A stretch of DNA of 64,000 nt, taken from the NCBI GenBank assembly GCA_014529385.2, contig CM043960.1:118118043-118182042 (forward strand), written 5' to 3'. The position numbers and the translations under genes were made by a program. Below the pieces are notes generated by a model. That model had not been told where the DNA came from and did not search any database. It saw only the letters and a list, made by a program, of their open reading frames with translations. Shown here piece by piece: positions 44,569 through 62,288 of the stretch (positions within the stretch are counted from its first letter, which is position 1; each line of letters opens with the position of its first letter). Source of the DNA: Adiantum capillus-veneris. Its lineage: Eukaryota; Streptophyta; Polypodiopsida; Polypodiales; Pteridaceae.

Positions 44569-44952
44569 TGTTGACAGGCATATGAGAGTGTCAATTTAGT
44601 AGTTAATCAGAAGTGATTCATCAAATGTAGTCAGTCGGATCATAGTTAGTCGAATGTTGCTTAATCGGATATTTAACAGTTATGATATATCAAGACTGAG
44701 GTTGTTATTACCAGTCTGTTTGTATGGTGGTTATAAGTCGGTTCTGTGAGTTGTGATGGCGCAGTTATATTCAGAGATGTTGTAGCTCTTCTTGATCAAT
44801 GAAGTACTCTTGTTTCTTAATTCTGAGTTATCAATTCCTTCTATCTCTTATCTTCAGTATGATGTTAGTATCTATGTGTATTATTTCTGAGTTATGAGAT
44901 GATGAGAGAATTGTGATGAACTAGCATTTTTCTGTGTTGATGAACCACAACA
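44569..44952 (+). repeat. 3' LTR of element C
   Basis: 384 bp, matching 4356-4739 with about 12 substitutions by eye, and followed by the duplicated AGCAT. The sequence at 44473-44568 between the last ORF and the LTR has no gene and no obvious polypurine tract. Confidence 0.95.
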
Positions 44953-45042
44953 AGCATTCATACTACTTCACATTTGTGCACAATAAAGAAAAAGAGAGTC
45001 TTATAAGACAACTTTGTTCATTTTAAACATTTGTACATTTGC

Positions 45043-46822
45043 TTACTCTAGGGAAGCATTGTAAGCATTGACAAGGTTTAGGTTATCCTTTAATTGTATG
45101 CCTTGCATCCATCTAGCATCTTCAAAAGGATAATTTTTAAACTTAATAAGATCTCGTCGGATAGTCTTACCGCCTCTTAATACCTCGTCTTCATGTCAGA
45201 GAATGGACTCAGGCTGCAGCACCTCTTCTTGGTCCTTGATCTCTGGTGGGTCTTCAATAGTTGGTTCTTGAGGTGGCTCTCCTTTGTAAGGCTTTGGTAG
45301 GATCACATGGAAAGCATTGTGTATGAGCCAATGGCTGGGCAACTTGATCTGATAAGCCATCTCATTGATTGTTCTAAGAATCTGGAAGGGACCATAGTAC
45401 CTTTTTTCTAACTTAGCATAGTACTTTTGGTGTCCCGTAGGATTCTTGCCTGTTGTGTGCCTTAATCGAGCCTTGGGAAATTTAAGTAAGACCCAATCAT
45501 TTTCTTTATAGGCTTGGGCTCTTCTGTGCTTATCTCAATAGCAGCCTTTTTCCTTTGCTGTGAGATAGAGATAGAATCCTTAATCTTTTGGAAAGATTAT
45601 TGTAGGTCTCGGCTATACTCATTTGCAGTGAAGATCTTCCTGTGTACCTTAAGTAGCAGGGGAATTTTTTACCTTCCCTCAATTACCTCAAAAGGTTCTT
45701 TTCCCATGGAAGTATGTACAATGTTATTGTAGGCATACTCCACTAAGGGTGAGTACTTCTCCCATTGAGATCTTTGATCTACTTCCGTTACATAGGCTTT
45801 TAGTAGATCAAGAATTGTTAGGTTGGCCATTTCACTTTGGCCATCCATTTGTGGGCGATAGACCGAAGAGAAATTTAGCCTTGTTCCTAAATTCTCAAAG
45901 AGACCCTTCCAGAAATTACTGGTCATTCTAGGATCTCTATCCGACACTATGCACATCGGAAAGCCATGGTACTTGAAGATTTGTGAAATGAAGAGGGTTG
46001 CCATTTGATGGGCTTTGATAGTATTTTTGACAGGTATAAAATGAGCTTGTTTACTGAACCTGTCTACTATTGTCCATATTTTCATATTCCCATGGATAGA
46101 CTTAGGCAATCCAAAGATAAAATCCATGGATATTCTCTCCCATGGTGAATTAGGATTGGCAAAGGTTGAAGCAATCTGGGTTGCTTCCCTCTATCAAAAT
46201 TCATCTTTTGGCATACCACACATTTAGAAATATACTCTTTGTATGTTTCCTTTCATGGTAGGACAATAGAAATATGTGTCAATCCCTTTTAGGGTAGACT
46301 GAATCACTCTACGCCTTGCTTAAGGAGGAGCATGAGATTCATACATTACTTTCTCATGTAGTGAGTTAGTAACGCATAGTCTATTTCCATAGAGATGATA
46401 ACCGTCTTGTAACGTAAATGGTTCCTCTTTCTTCCCTAGTGCAAGGGCTGAAATCACAGCTCTAAAATTGGGATCAATAGCATACTCATCTATCATAGAA
46501 GATAGATCATTGTGAGTTTCTTGGAAACCTCATTCACTCTCGATCGTTTTGAGAATGCATTAGCTACTTGATTATGCTTGCCAGCAATGTGAGCAATATG
46601 AAAATAAAACTACAAAAAGAAATTTGCCCACCTCATTTGTTTTTTGGAGAGCTTGGTCTGCGTCATGAACTACTTAACACTTTGGTGATGTGTCCACATA
46701 ATGAAAGGAGTTCCCAATAAATAGTGCTTCCATGAGTCTAAGGCATGTAGAACTACAACGGAGTTCCTTTTCATATATGCCTAGAGCTTGCTCAACAGGG
46801 TCGAGCCTTTGACTTTCATAGG
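45043..46822 (-). pseudogene. Element A RNase H remnant, integrase and chromodomain-like tail
   Basis: On the minus strand: a degraded RNase H and integrase zinc finger (SKCVVCQKM near 46220). Then the integrase core at 46127-45669 with D in MDFIFGLPKS, D in VSDRDPRMTS and E in DGQSEMANLT. Then, in pieces, the GPF-type region and a chromodomain-like end (GGKTIRRDLIKFKNYPFEDARW) finishing at 45043. Several stops break it, including TGA where Arg (CGA) is expected before HEDEVLRGG. The tail places A among the chromoviruses, which target heterochromatin. Confidence 0.82.
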
Positions 46823-48052
46823 CTATGGTGTGCCCTTCTTGGAGAAAAACAGCTTAAAGGTAATCACCACAAGCGTCACATTGGACCTCAAATGGCTTTG
46901 AGAATCTGGCAGCGTAAGCAAAGGTTGAGAGATAAGCTTTTCTTTAATCTTTTTGAAGTTATTGTTCTCCTTGGCAGACCATGTATACCTAACGTTTTTC
47001 TTTGTTAGGTCATGTAATGGTCTTGCTATTAGTGAGAACTTTTCTATAAAGCGTCTATAGTATGCACACATACCTATAAAGGTTCTTAGTTCATGAAGAT
47101 TCCTTGGTTTAGGCCATCCTTTTATTACCTCTAACTTTGATGGATCCATTTGGATGCCATCTTGAGAGACAATGTGACCTAAATATTGAATCCCTTGTAA
47201 GAAAAACTCACTTTTCTTTCGATTAAAATAAATTTTATTTTCTCTTAAGACTTGAAATATTACGTGAAGGTGTTGCTTGTGTTCGTCTAGCGAATTAGAG
47301 TAGATGATAATATCATCAAAGAACACTCCAGCAAAGGTTCGATGAGGCTTGAATAGATTCTCCATCAAGCGGTTGAATGTGGCTGGCGCATTGGTCAAGC
47401 CAAAAGGCATGGGAATGTATTTGTAAAGACCAAACATAGTGCAAAATGCGGTCTTTACAATGTCTTGATCAAGTATCCTTATTTGATGATAGCCACTTTT
47501 TAGGTCAATCTTATTGAAGTAGATGGACCCTTGTAACTAATTAAATAGGTCTACCCGTGGAACGGGAAACCTATTCTTGATAGTGATCCTATTTAGTGCT
47601 CTATAGTCAACACACATATGACATGTGCCGTCTTTCTATTGCACTAATAATACGGGTGAGCAAAATGGAGATGAGCTAGGCCTAACCATGCCCTTCTCAA
47701 CTAACTCATGTACTTGCTGCATAATCTTCTCTTGTTGAGCTTGAGAAACTCTGAAAGGAGGTTTATTAGGCAGTGAACTTCCTGGAAGGAGTTGAATTGC
47801 ATGGTCATCATTGCCTTGTTTAGGAGGTAGTTCACAAGGGATGTCATCAATAAAGACATCTTGAAACCCCTTGAGAAAATTGGATAACTCTAATTCCTTG
47901 TGATTGTTTATATTTTCTTTTGCTAAAGAATTAGGTTCATTTTGAGAACCTTTAACAAAAATCATGTACACAAAAATAGAGCTCTTTACTGATTTATTGA
48001 AAGATTTCGTATGGGGTATGGTGTTAACCATTTCTTTGGCATCTATGTACAT
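46823..48052 (-). pseudogene. Element A reverse transcriptase
   Basis: One frame over 48052-46823 with TAG in LLVQ*KDG and TAG in VDLFN*LQGS (commonly DQLQG in relatives). Motifs: [47 protein letters not shown], the catalytic FFDDIIIYS, YLGHIVSQDGI and FIGMCAYYRRFI. The end runs into a frameshifted RNase H. Ty3/Gypsy type. Confidence 0.9.
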
Positions 48053-48939
48053 ATATTTTTCCCTGTACTTAAAGTAGATTTTTCTTTCAGGGAATTAACA
48101 TTGGCATCCATGTGATCAAACCATGGTGCCCCCAAAATTACATCCTTGTGCTTGAGAGGAGAGATAAAGAAGTCCTCTTTTTCCACATAGCTTTGGACAT
48201 GGAGCCTCAATTTACCGATTAAGGGAGTGAATGAAGATTCTTGCCCCTTGTAAGCACCATCGACGGGTAGGACATCTTCCATCTCTTCGGCTTGGATGCC
48301 TAGCTTGGTGGCCAACTATGTGGATATGAAATTGTGAGTAGAACCAGGGTCAAAGAGAATAAAAGCATCATATTCTCTTACCTTTCCCCAAGCATGGCAT
48401 AGAGGAGATCCTTTGTGGTGAGCTTTCTCTTCTTGGATTTCAACCAAGGTAGCTGTAGGAGGCTCCTGGCTGGTGTTCTTTTGGGGACAAGCGTGGTATA
48501 CACGCCCTTGCTTTCCACACTTGGAACAACGGTTATCCTTGCGATAACACTCAAGCTCTTCAAGAGAGAGTTTATTTTTGCCTTTGTAAACTCCCTTCTC
48601 CTTAGCAGCTTTGTTGTTATTGGAATTTCCCTTAGGAGACTTTTGGACATTGTCCTTCCCCTTAGGCTCATTGGAACCCTTGTTTTCTGTGGGCTTAAGA
48701 TTTCTCTTAGCCCCTGTTTAGAAATTGATTTGAGAAGCCACCATAGTATGGTGTATAATCGCAGATATGATGCATGGCCTTTGGGAGTTGACATACTCCA
48801 CCATTTCTTCAGTTAAGCCCACACAAAATTGTTGTTTTTGCTCTCCAAAATCCATCTTTTTGAAGACAGTGGCTTTGAGATGTAAGTCCCAAAACTTGTC
48901 TACATATTTATGAATGGATTGGTAGGGAGAGATCTTCAT
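48043..48939 (-). pseudogene. Element A gag C-terminal part, zinc knuckle and protease
   Basis: Minus-strand pieces: capsid end (SIHKYVDKFWDLHLKAT), a CCHC-like knuckle of spaced type (CSKCGKQGRVYHAC near 48500-48530), then the retropepsin motif FILFDPGSTHNFIST, followed by TAG and LATKLGIQ. The ending KDVILGAPWFDHMD is the conserved protease C-terminal block. Frames shift at least once relative to the upstream gag. Confidence 0.8.
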
Positions 48940-49091
48940 GCTTCACCATTCGGTGAGTACTTTGTCTTTGGCATCGGTGGCCAGAAACTACTTCATGATG
49001 GAAGCTCTTAAAGCTTTCCATGTTTGTGGAGCTTCAGCGTTGGCCCGCAGGCTAGACCACCATTGCCTAGCGGAATTTTGAAAGTGCATGG

Positions 49092-49985
49092 CTACATGGC
49101 ATAGCTTAGAGGACTCCATGAATCCATCATCACTAAACGCCGCATCAAATTGCTGGATAAAGGCCAAGACTTTTTCCTAGCACCAAAGGTGCCATTGTAG
49201 GTAAGGAGAGAGATGCTCTTTCCTCCCTCTTTGAACTTCTTGAGCTTGGACGACCTCTTCCATGTGGCATAGGATATCCTATGGCCTCTTCTTTTTGATG
49301 GTTCAAACGTTGCACCATCGCTTTCTTCAGAAGATGAAGAATTTGAGGAAGATGGAGAAGAGGGTGACCTCTTTCTCACCTTTTTCTTGCCTTGATCCTC
49401 TTTGTCTGCACCATCACTTTCTTCATAAGAGGAAGAGAATAAAGAAGATGGAGAAGAGGGTGACCTCTTTCTCACCTTTTTCTTCTCTTGATTTTTGTCA
49501 TCCCTCTTTGAATTATGTTGTGGATAAGTGTGCGATGGTCTTCTCCGTTTAGGAGGTGATGGAGAGTGTTTATCCTGCGGTCTTCGTGGAGTCATCTCTG
49601 CTGAGGTGGCAGGAGACTCACTTCTTTCTCGTTCCTTTGATGGGAGATCTTGAGTTCTCCTTTGAGAAGGAGATGCATCATCAAGAAGCAAATTTTTGAG
49701 CACTTCGTATGGATCCTCTTCTTGTTCCTGAATCGGAGAGAGGCCTCTTTTGGGAGTCTTACAAGGAGGCTTCCTAGGTACTCTCTCGTCATGGTGGAGA
49801 GTTTGGAGAATCCAATGAGCACAAAACTACCATTCCACTTCACTTTGGAGGGATGGATTGCCCATGGCTTCTTGAAGCCTAGAAACAAGGTAGTTAACAA
49901 GCATAGGGGCATCATTAGTAGACTACTCATTAGCAAAATCAAAGCTATCAACATTAATTTCACTCTCTTTATTATTGTTAGCCAT
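49092..49985 (-). pseudogene. Element A gag N-terminal part
   Basis: Starts at ATG 49985 (MANNNKESEINVDSFDFANE) and then has TAG at codon 21 and TAG at codon 53 (SEVEW*FCAHW) before a long open stretch from 49703. The middle has two copies of a Lys/Arg-Ser repeat (KKKVRKRSPSSPSS) of about 33 codons, each followed by a Ser/Glu-rich run. The C-terminal part begins the capsid-like region. The ~400 bp between this start and the primer site (49986-50389) is leader with no gene seen. Confidence 0.75.
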
Positions 49986-50389
49986 TCTAGCAACTTTTAG
50001 GTGTAAACTTTTTTAGGTGTACTTTGGCACTTCAAGCCCTAGTTGCTACTCCTCTTTACCCCCTTCAGAAAAGCACTGAAGCTAATGTACCCGTGGCTCG
50101 AATACCATTAATTGCAAGGAATAGAAGAGAGGGTCTTTCAACACCAAAATGGCACCGACTTCTGTCAAGATTTTAATAGCTCAATAGTGGTTAAGCCTTA
50201 GGCAAGCCCCGTAGGACTCCACTATTAAGACCATAGCTCTCGACGGGGATGCCTCGTTATCTACACAAAGGTAGGCAAACTACAAGGCTAAAAATTCCCT
50301 ATTCTACTTACTCAATTGCAATTAATACTACCAACCATTTATAGCTAGCTTGAGTAACTCCCTTCTTGAGCAAGAAACAAGAAACCTTG

Positions 50390-50401
50390 TGCTCTGATAC
50401 C
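50390..50401 (-). promoter_or_regulatory. Primer-binding site of element A (tRNA-Met type)
   Basis: Reads TGGTATCAGAGC on the minus strand, one base inside the LTR end. This is the classic initiator-tRNA-Met primer site of plant LTR retrotransposons. Confidence 0.9.
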
Positions 50402-50402
50402 A

Positions 50403-52164
<1,762 letters not shown>

Positions 52165-53587
52165 CCTCTTTCTCTTTGATGCCAATTCAAGGTGGTGATA
52201 ACATTCCATCTTCCCTACACACATCCCTTAACCCAAAAAATACTTCCTTATCAGATCGATCATTCAATTTGAAGTCATCAAACTAAGGTAAACTCAAAAT
52301 TCCTAGGGTCTACTAGTGAGAGTTCTCTAATTCACTCTTGGTTCAAGGTCATTGATGCTTTTTTCTTGGTTATGACCAATTACAGCCATCAGTGCATTCC
52401 CCTTAGGTGAGGGCTATTATCAACTAGTGGTATCCCATGTTCCCAAGTTTGATCCATACTCCGTAAATTGAAATCTCTTTCCCTGTTTCTTAATTTAACA
52501 TACAATATAAAAATCTGTATCAACTTTTTGATCAGCAATATAACCCTTTGAAATGCAACCTCCCACCAAACTGTTTGGTAAATACACATTCCTAAGATGG
52601 TACTAGGAAAAGAGGATTCCAATCAACTCAAACAGAGAATATATTTCAAGCATTTGAAAGCAATATGCAAACTATTGCATACTCTTGCAAGTGAGAAATT
52701 TTCAGGTTGTTCCTACCTTTTTTCTTTTTAGAATATTTTACTTCCTTTTTTATTTAGTATTATTAAATTTATCTAGCTATCTTTCAAGCAATCATATATA
52801 CTTTTCTAGGCATATCCCTATCGTCATCCCAAGACTAAAGTATCATGTCTCCTCAACCATGTGTGGAGGCGGTATCTTTACATAATTTTCAATTCTTATT
52901 TTTTCTTAAATCTCGTTTGGAAAAACTCTTACAAAATCAATCTACTCTATGTTCCTTTTAGATAGATAATCCAAGACGTAGAGGAAAGGGCCGTTTGATG
53001 GAGGAAAATTGCGGGATAACCCATTTAAGTTCCTAGCCTTTCCAAAGTTCCTTTTTACCAAACAATTAGAAGTGTTCCTTGATTAAATCACATCTTCCTC
53101 CCATATCTACGCCCTTCTTGGATCCTTTTTTTTCCTCCATTCCCGTTTGCAACAAGCATACCCGAACTATGCCAATTTCCAAAAGCATCTACAGGTCCTC
53201 CCCCCTAGTTGTTGTCGGGACTCACTCTCATCTAATCTCAATTTCAGGGCATTGAATGAACCCATAGACCAACAATTATCAATTCTAGTTGAAAGGGCCA
53301 TCCCCCGTTGCATCCCATAAGTAAACACCTGCATCGACCTTCTTCCAAATATTTAAGATAAATGTCATACTTAACACTTATTTGTTATGATAGAGCTATC
53401 CACATCAAATCTTCTTGATAAAGTTTTTATCCTAGTTGAAATTTAGATTTTCTTCATTGAGTTGTAATCTCTTAATTCCTAGCTACTTAAACAAGACCTT
53501 AAGAAAACAACGAGTCTCTTGGGAGTTTAAGCTTTTGTCTTGATACAAGTTTTAAGTTAACCCCGTCTTGGGCGAATCTCATTTGTT
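52165..53587. other. Intergenic DNA between elements A and E
   Basis: 1.4 kb of AT-rich sequence without an ORF or element I can recognise. The first bases (CCTCTTTCTCTTTGAT) form a pyrimidine run much like the polypurine tract at A's other end; see findings. Confidence 0.5.
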
Positions 53588-53812
53588 TGTTGGAATTAGG
53601 GTTGCAGAGAAACACACAGCTTGGAGAAGACGAAGGAAGCTCAAGGCACACAATAGAGAGTGTGTTACTTAGTGTGCAATGTAAAGATAGATAGCCCTAG
53701 AGTGATGGGTGTATATACAATGCACGGGGGAAAAAACATCCTAAAGAGGGAAAAAATGCCCCGGCGGTCCTAGTGTGTTCACACACATCACTACCACATG
53801 TATATGGTAACA
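53588..53812 (-). repeat. 3' LTR of element E
   Basis: 225 bp, paired with 58536-58762. TG...CA ends; the left flank is TTGTT. Confidence 0.96.
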
Positions 53813-53886
53813 AAACCCCCTGGAGTGATGCTGTGAACGAGAGCTGGCACATGAGTAAAGGGAAGTGCCATGCCCTGAGGACATGA

Positions 53887-56800
53887 TCAATTCATAAAGG
53901 GGAGTAAGCCTAAAGCTTTGCGGAAAGCTTCAAGCTTCTCACGAGACAATGCCGTTGTGAAAAGATCTACAAGGTTGTCATGTGTTGGCACATAAGCCAA
54001 TATGATCTCTCCTGTTGAGAGCCTCTCCCTGACATAGTGGTAATGCACCTCAATGTGCTTTGTGCGAGCATGAAAAACTGGGCTCCTCGCAACTACCAAT
54101 GCACTCTGACTGGCAGTGTAGATAGTGTTGGCAGTGTCCTATCCAACACCCAAATCATCCATAAGGTGTCTGAGCCATACACACTCAACCGTAGCTGTGA
54201 AGATTTCCCTGTACTCAGCCTCACAACTCGAAGTGGCCACAGTAGGTTGCTTCTTGCTCAACCATGATATACATGAACAGCCAAGCATGAAACAAAAACC
54301 ACTTGTGGACACTAGCGTGTCAAAACAACCAGCCCAATCTGAGTCCGAAAAAGCATGTAAGTCTGGCGGCAATGATCCCCCCTTGGGATAAAACAAGCCC
54401 AGATGTAAAGTGCCACTAAGGTAGCGGAAAATCCTCTTGACAGCCTGCCAATGCTTAGACCCTAGGCTATGCATAAATCTGCTGACCTGTGAGACTGCAA
54501 ACTGAATATCCGGCCTCGTGTTGCATACATAAATGAAGCAGCCAATAGCAGTTTGGTAAAGAGTGACATCAGCAGGATCACCAGCATCATGTAGACTCAA
54601 CTTCAAACCTGTTTCCATGGGAGTGGCAATAGGTTTGCAATCCTCAAGTCCAAACTTACATAGCAATGTCTCTATGTAACTTTTCTGACACAAGGCAATA
54701 CCACCATCACACTGCTTAAACTGTATACCCAAATAATGATGCAACAGCCCCAAATCTTTCATCTTGAAAGTAGCATTTAGATCAGCCTTAAATTCAGCAA
54801 TATGTCTCTCATTTGGGCCAGTGATCAACAAATCATCAACATAAAGAACCACGATGAGAAATACATCACCCTCACGCTTTACATACAATGTACTTTCTGT
54901 TGGACTGTTACGAAAGCCTTGTTTGACCAAATGAGTGTCAGCTTTCTCATACCAAGCACGAGGAGATTGCTTCAACCCATACAAAGCCTTGTTACATTTG
55001 CACACTTTGTCCTCTTGTCCTTTTATGACAAAACCGCGAGGCTGCGTTACATAAACTTCCTCAAATATGTCACCATTCAAGAAAGCAGTAACAATGTCTG
55101 ATGGATGTACATCCCAACCAAAATGAGCTGCCAATGCAGATAGAAAACGCATAGTAGTCATACGACAAGTGGGAGCAAAAGTCTCTTCATAATCTATGTC
55201 TTTTTGCTGTGCATAACCTTTTGCAACAAGTCGAGCCTTATGGCGATCAATCTCACCATCCGGCTTGCGTTTCAACTTGTAAACCCACTTCTTACCAATG
55301 GCCTTTTTGCCAGGAGGCAAATCACATAAAGTCCATGTGTCATTTTCTATAAGTGCATCATATTCAGATTGCATGGCAGCCATCCAATTTTCTGAATTCT
55401 GTGCTTCATCAAAAGAGAGAGGCTCCTCAACATCATGTAAGCTAGACACAGCCAAAGCATAACAATCTGATGCATAAGATGCATGGCAAGAGCCTGAACG
55501 AGTACAACTAGACAAAGGTGCATCCAATTTACTGTCACGCAAAGTGTGCACCAGCCATTTTGGCATACCTCTAGCCTGCTCATTTTCAGCCCTTTCCTCG
55601 TCAAGTACATCATGTACATCTGCATCAGTAATAGGCTGATCTAAAACATTTTCAGAAACCCCCATAGGCTATACATTTGCCTCATTGGAACTTACATTCG
55701 TATTTCCACCACTAAAAAGAGGCAACAAAGTGTCATAAATGTCCTGTGAGCTTACATTACTGTCTCTAGTACATGACAGCAAGGGTTGAACAGAATCTTC
55801 CACAAACACTACATCCCGAGAAACCAGAATACGTTTTTTTTGCGGATGATACAACCTGTAACCTTTGCTTTCAGCACTATAACCAACAAAAATGCATTTG
55901 ACAGCCTTATCATCCAATTTTCTGCACTGCACTTGTGGCACCAAAGCATATGCCAAATAGCCAAAAACACGCATGTGATTAATAGAAGGCTTTCTATCAT
56001 GCCATGCTTCATATGGAGTAATAGACTGCAAAGCTTTCATAGGACACCTCTTAAGTACATAAGTGGCACACATGATGGCCTCAAGCCAAAAAGAATGCGG
56101 TAAAGCTTGACTTTTGACCATACATCGTGCCATTTCCGTCAGTGACTTGTTTTTCGTCTCAGCAACACCATTTTGTTGAGGTGTATAAGGCACTGTACAT
56201 TGGTGTTTTATCCCACGACTAGCCAGAAATGCATTAAATTCATGAGACATATACTCCCCCCCTCGATCGGAACGGAGGGTGCCCATACTACATTTCGAGA
56301 CATTTTCAGCCATAGCCAGAAATTGTTTGAAGCACATAAAAACTTTGGACTTCTCTTTAAGCGGAAATACCCATGCATGCCTGGAGTAATCATCAATGAA
56401 AGTCACGAAGTACATGTAATTGCCCAAGGACAGAGTTTGCATGGGCCCACAAACATCACTATGCACAAGCTGCAACCTGCATGTGGCCCGAACTGAACCA
56501 TCCTTTGGAAATTTAGAACGCTGCATCTTACCCAAAATACAGCCTTCACAAACATGTTTGACAGGTGCTTCAAGAGGCGGCAAAGAAGCAACCATATCAG
56601 ATTTCTGCAAACGCAGCAAACTGGCAAAATTCAGATGACCAAAACGTGCATGCCAAAGTTTTGCATCTGAAATAGCCCTTAAATCTGAACCAGCATTTGC
56701 AAAATTTTGTCCACACTTGTTATACAAAGTGAGCTTATACAGCCCACAGCACAAAAGCCCAGATGCAACAATTTCATCACCAAAACTAAGATCATGAACT

Positions 56801-58173
56801 GTACATCTATCATCCACAAATTTGACTACAAGTCCAAGTCTAGCAAGTGCGGATACAGACAAGAGATTCTTCTTGATCCCAGGTACATAAAGTGCATCAA
56901 CAAGTGTGAAGGAACTGCCATTAGCAGCAGTGAGCTTAATCTTTCCAACTCCCTGAACTGGATAAGAGGCATTGTTGGCACAAGTGACTGAATTCCCATG
57001 AGGGACAGACTCGAGAGAGGTAAACAATTCACGATGTGAGGTAATGTGCTTTGTAGCACCACTGTCGAAATACCACACATGTGAATCTGCAGCAACTGAC
57101 AAGCATGCATCATGGACAGCAGGATTGTAAGTGCACTCTGCACTAAAAGCCCATTCTACATCAACATCAGCAACACAGTCTCCTTTCACAGAAGACTCAA
57201 CAATGGCTTCATTTGTAGTGGAACCAGCATTTGCATTGGAATCACCCTCTTTCTTCTTAGCCTCTTTGGCCTTCAACTTAGGACACGACTTGATCAAGTG
57301 ATCATTGGCTTTACAATAATGGCAACACATCTTCTTTTTGCCCTTATCACCAGAATTGCCAGACGAAGTACTGCCAGTAGAAGCATTAGGAACATAATTT
57401 TTGCCACTCGCAGCAAAACCATAAGAAGTGGCTGCATTACTGTTACCACCCTTTCTTTGAGAAGCAATAAAAGCCTGTTCAACTGCACGTTGCCTAGTCC
57501 TGTTTTTTCTGGAAAGTGACTCTTGCAACAGCAATGTGCATAATGCATCAAACTTGACAACTTCAGGATTTCCTTGGGTAATCAGTCTCCAAGTACTAGC
57601 AAAAGTCTGGTAGGAATCTGGTAAGGCATCAAGAACAGTCTGCACAAGGGAACTGTCTGAAATGACTTCACCTGCAGAAATAAGCTGCTCATTGATATCC
57701 TTGACACTAGCAAGGAAAGTTTCCATATCATCTCCCTCATGCATAATCTTCGACTCCAGCTCTTTACGAAGCAAAGCAATTTTAGCCTCATTGCGGCTTG
57801 CATAAAGACTTGCTAAAATATCCCAAGCCTGTTTTGCTGATTTTGCTGAACGGATGTGAGGAACAATGGTGCGCTTCACAGACAACTCAATCAATGCATG
57901 AGCCTGCGCATCCTTAACATCCCAACGAGCTTGTTATGTCGTAGGCAAAACAACTCTAACCGCTGCAATCCTTGCAGCAAGACCTGCAACATCCTCAACA
58001 TCGCCTACATCCTCAGAACCAGAACGTACATCAATGCCCTGCACAATGTTCCAGACACCTTTTGACACAAGAACATGTTGCATCATATAAGCCCACATAG
58101 GGTAGTTGTCCCCATCCAACCTATCCTCAGCAGCAAACATCTTGAACACATCTGTGTTGTTGTTATTAGCCAT
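53887..58173 (-). pseudogene. Element E copia gag-pol polyprotein, three in-frame stops
   Basis: A single frame of ~1428 codons from ATG 58173 (MANNNNTDVFKMFAAEDRLD) to 53887. Stops are TAA at 57934-57936, TAG at 55666-55668 and TAG at 54139-54141, each where Gln fits (for example VG*DTANTIY). Domains in order: UBN2-type gag; CCHC knuckle CHYCKANDHLIKSC (~280); protease WYFDSGATKHIT (~368); integrase HHCC (HARFGHLNF...CEGC) with D in VHSDVCGP, D in LRSDRGGEY and E in NGVAETKNKS; reverse transcriptase with YVDDLLITG (~1110); RNase H with DSDWAGCFD and KHIEVHYHYVRE. Integrase before RT is the Ty1/copia order. No frameshift is seen. Confidence 0.94.
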
Positions 58174-58535
58174 GGTAAATGGTGCACCTGATGTGAAAAC
58201 TGCCCGAAAATAGGAGAAATGGAGCGGGAACAACCTGTGCTATATAGCACAAACCGTAGAAGACTATAAGGCACCTGTTATGCAAAAAACGGCACTGACA
58301 GAAATTCTGCACAAAATGACGAAATAGCCTGTGCAGTACTGCCTGTAGTGGAAACGGAGGCCGAAATGAGCCCAAATCAAAATTCTGAGCAGACCATGCT
58401 CTTCGAGCTCTCCCAAAATATTTGTCGACCTGCGAACGCTCGCCAAAGCTCACTGAAATCGGAGAAAGTGAGCAGGCATGTGCTGGAGCAGCTGGCGACT
58501 AAGCCCGGGAGGACGTGACCTACTCTGATACCAAT

Positions 58536-58762
58536 TGTTGGAATTAGGGTTGCAGAGAAACACACACAGCTTGGAGAAGACGAAGGAAGCTCAAGGCACA
58601 CAATAGAGAGTGTGTTACTTAGTGTGCAATGGAAAGATAGATAGCCCTAGAGTGATGGGCGTATATACAATGCACGGGGGAAAAAACCTCCTAAAGAGGG
58701 AAAAAATGCCCCGACGGTCCTAGTGTGTTCACACACATCACTAGCACATGTATATGGTGACA
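58536..58762 (-). repeat. 5' LTR of element E
   Basis: 227 bp, paired with 53588-53812. The internal side carries the tRNA-Met primer site; the outer flank is TTGTT. Confidence 0.96.
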
Positions 58763-58767
58763 TTGTT

Positions 58768-61497
<2,730 letters not shown>

Positions 61498-61654
61498 GGA
61501 ATAAAACCAAGAAACAATGAATAAATGTCATATCTGAAGTGTACAAACAATTAAACCACTACTCCTCTATATGATGGTGCCACACTAAAGCAACATTGAG
61601 GTTTGATTTAGCATCATGTCAATTTTTCACTTGTCAAAAGCACTACTTTAAGAG

Positions 61655-62036
61655 CATCATCCTCAATTATTTGTCGTAATTCACCTATCCATCACCATCA
61701 ACATCTTCCTCTCAAACCATTTCATCAACCTCTTTATTTTTCAGCTTCTCTCCCAAATTTTTCATCACATGGTAAAGCTCTGCAAAAAAATAAAACCCAT
61801 TCTTGTCTCTATCAAAAACCCTGAATGCTTCTTTCAACTCCTCCTCAGATTCAATGTCCTTCATCTTGCGACACATCAGTTTTGAGAACTCAGGAAAATT
61901 GATCGTTCCATTGCCACCCACAAGCACTTTATTGATCATCTCTTGTGGATTTTCTTCTGGTGGGTTTTTCCCAATTAAGCACATCACACTATCAAAGAGA
62001 CTAGAAGCAAGATCTGCTCTTTTCTCAATTTCTCAG
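61655..62036 (-). pseudogene. Calmodulin processed pseudogene
   Basis: On the minus strand, an intronless calmodulin-like sequence. The N-terminus ([10 protein letters not shown]) is followed by a short FD remnant, so the first EF-hand loop is deleted with a frame change. Then [11 protein letters not shown], a degraded second EF hand ([11 protein letters not shown]), [20 protein letters not shown] with third loop [13 protein letters not shown], and [19 protein letters not shown]. Stops follow at the Arg of the next helix (TGA) and in the fourth loop (DVDGDG-TAG-VNY), then TAA. Lack of introns and loss of two functional loops indicate a dead retrocopy of a host calmodulin gene rather than a functional calcium sensor. 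It lies between CT arrays. Confidence 0.88.
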
Positions 62037-62181
62037 TCATCATGCCAGAGAAGGCACACGCAAGAGAGGATACAAAAGAAGACAATATAAAGAATGGGGA
62101 GCCGTAGGAGGATGGATGATGAAGAATGGCAAGTCATGGGGAGGACTACATCTCCCTTCACTCTTATGAAGGTGTGGGCCT

Positions 62182-62288
<107 letters not shown>

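Larger units (their letters stand above)
4356..44952 (+). mobile_element. Element C: Ty3/Gypsy retrotransposon split by the giant element D
   Basis: The two 384-bp LTRs (4356-4739, 44569-44952) share ends TGTTGACAGG and CCACAACA and are flanked by the 5-bp duplication AGCAT (4351-4355 and 44953-44957). Without D the element is about 8.9 kb. Order: LTR, gag with two zinc knuckles, protease, reverse transcriptase, RNase H, integrase, then an extra ~720-codon ORF before the 3' LTR. I count about 12 mismatches between the LTRs (~3%). The coding frame is broken by about ten in-frame TAGs and two frameshifts, so C is non-autonomous. Confidence 0.95.
53588..58762 (-). mobile_element. Element E: nearly complete Ty1/copia retrotransposon
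   Basis: 5.2 kb with LTRs at 53588-53812 and 58536-58762 (ends TGTTGGAATT and TATGGTRACA) and the 5-bp duplication TTGTT (53583-53587 and 58763-58767). The tRNA-Met primer site TGGTATCAGAGTA lies at 58521-58533 on the minus strand next to the right LTR. A purine-rich tract (CCAGGGGG) precedes the left LTR on the minus strand. I count 7 substitutions and a 2-bp indel between the LTRs (~3%). One polyprotein frame has only three stops, so this is a recently active copy. Confidence 0.96.
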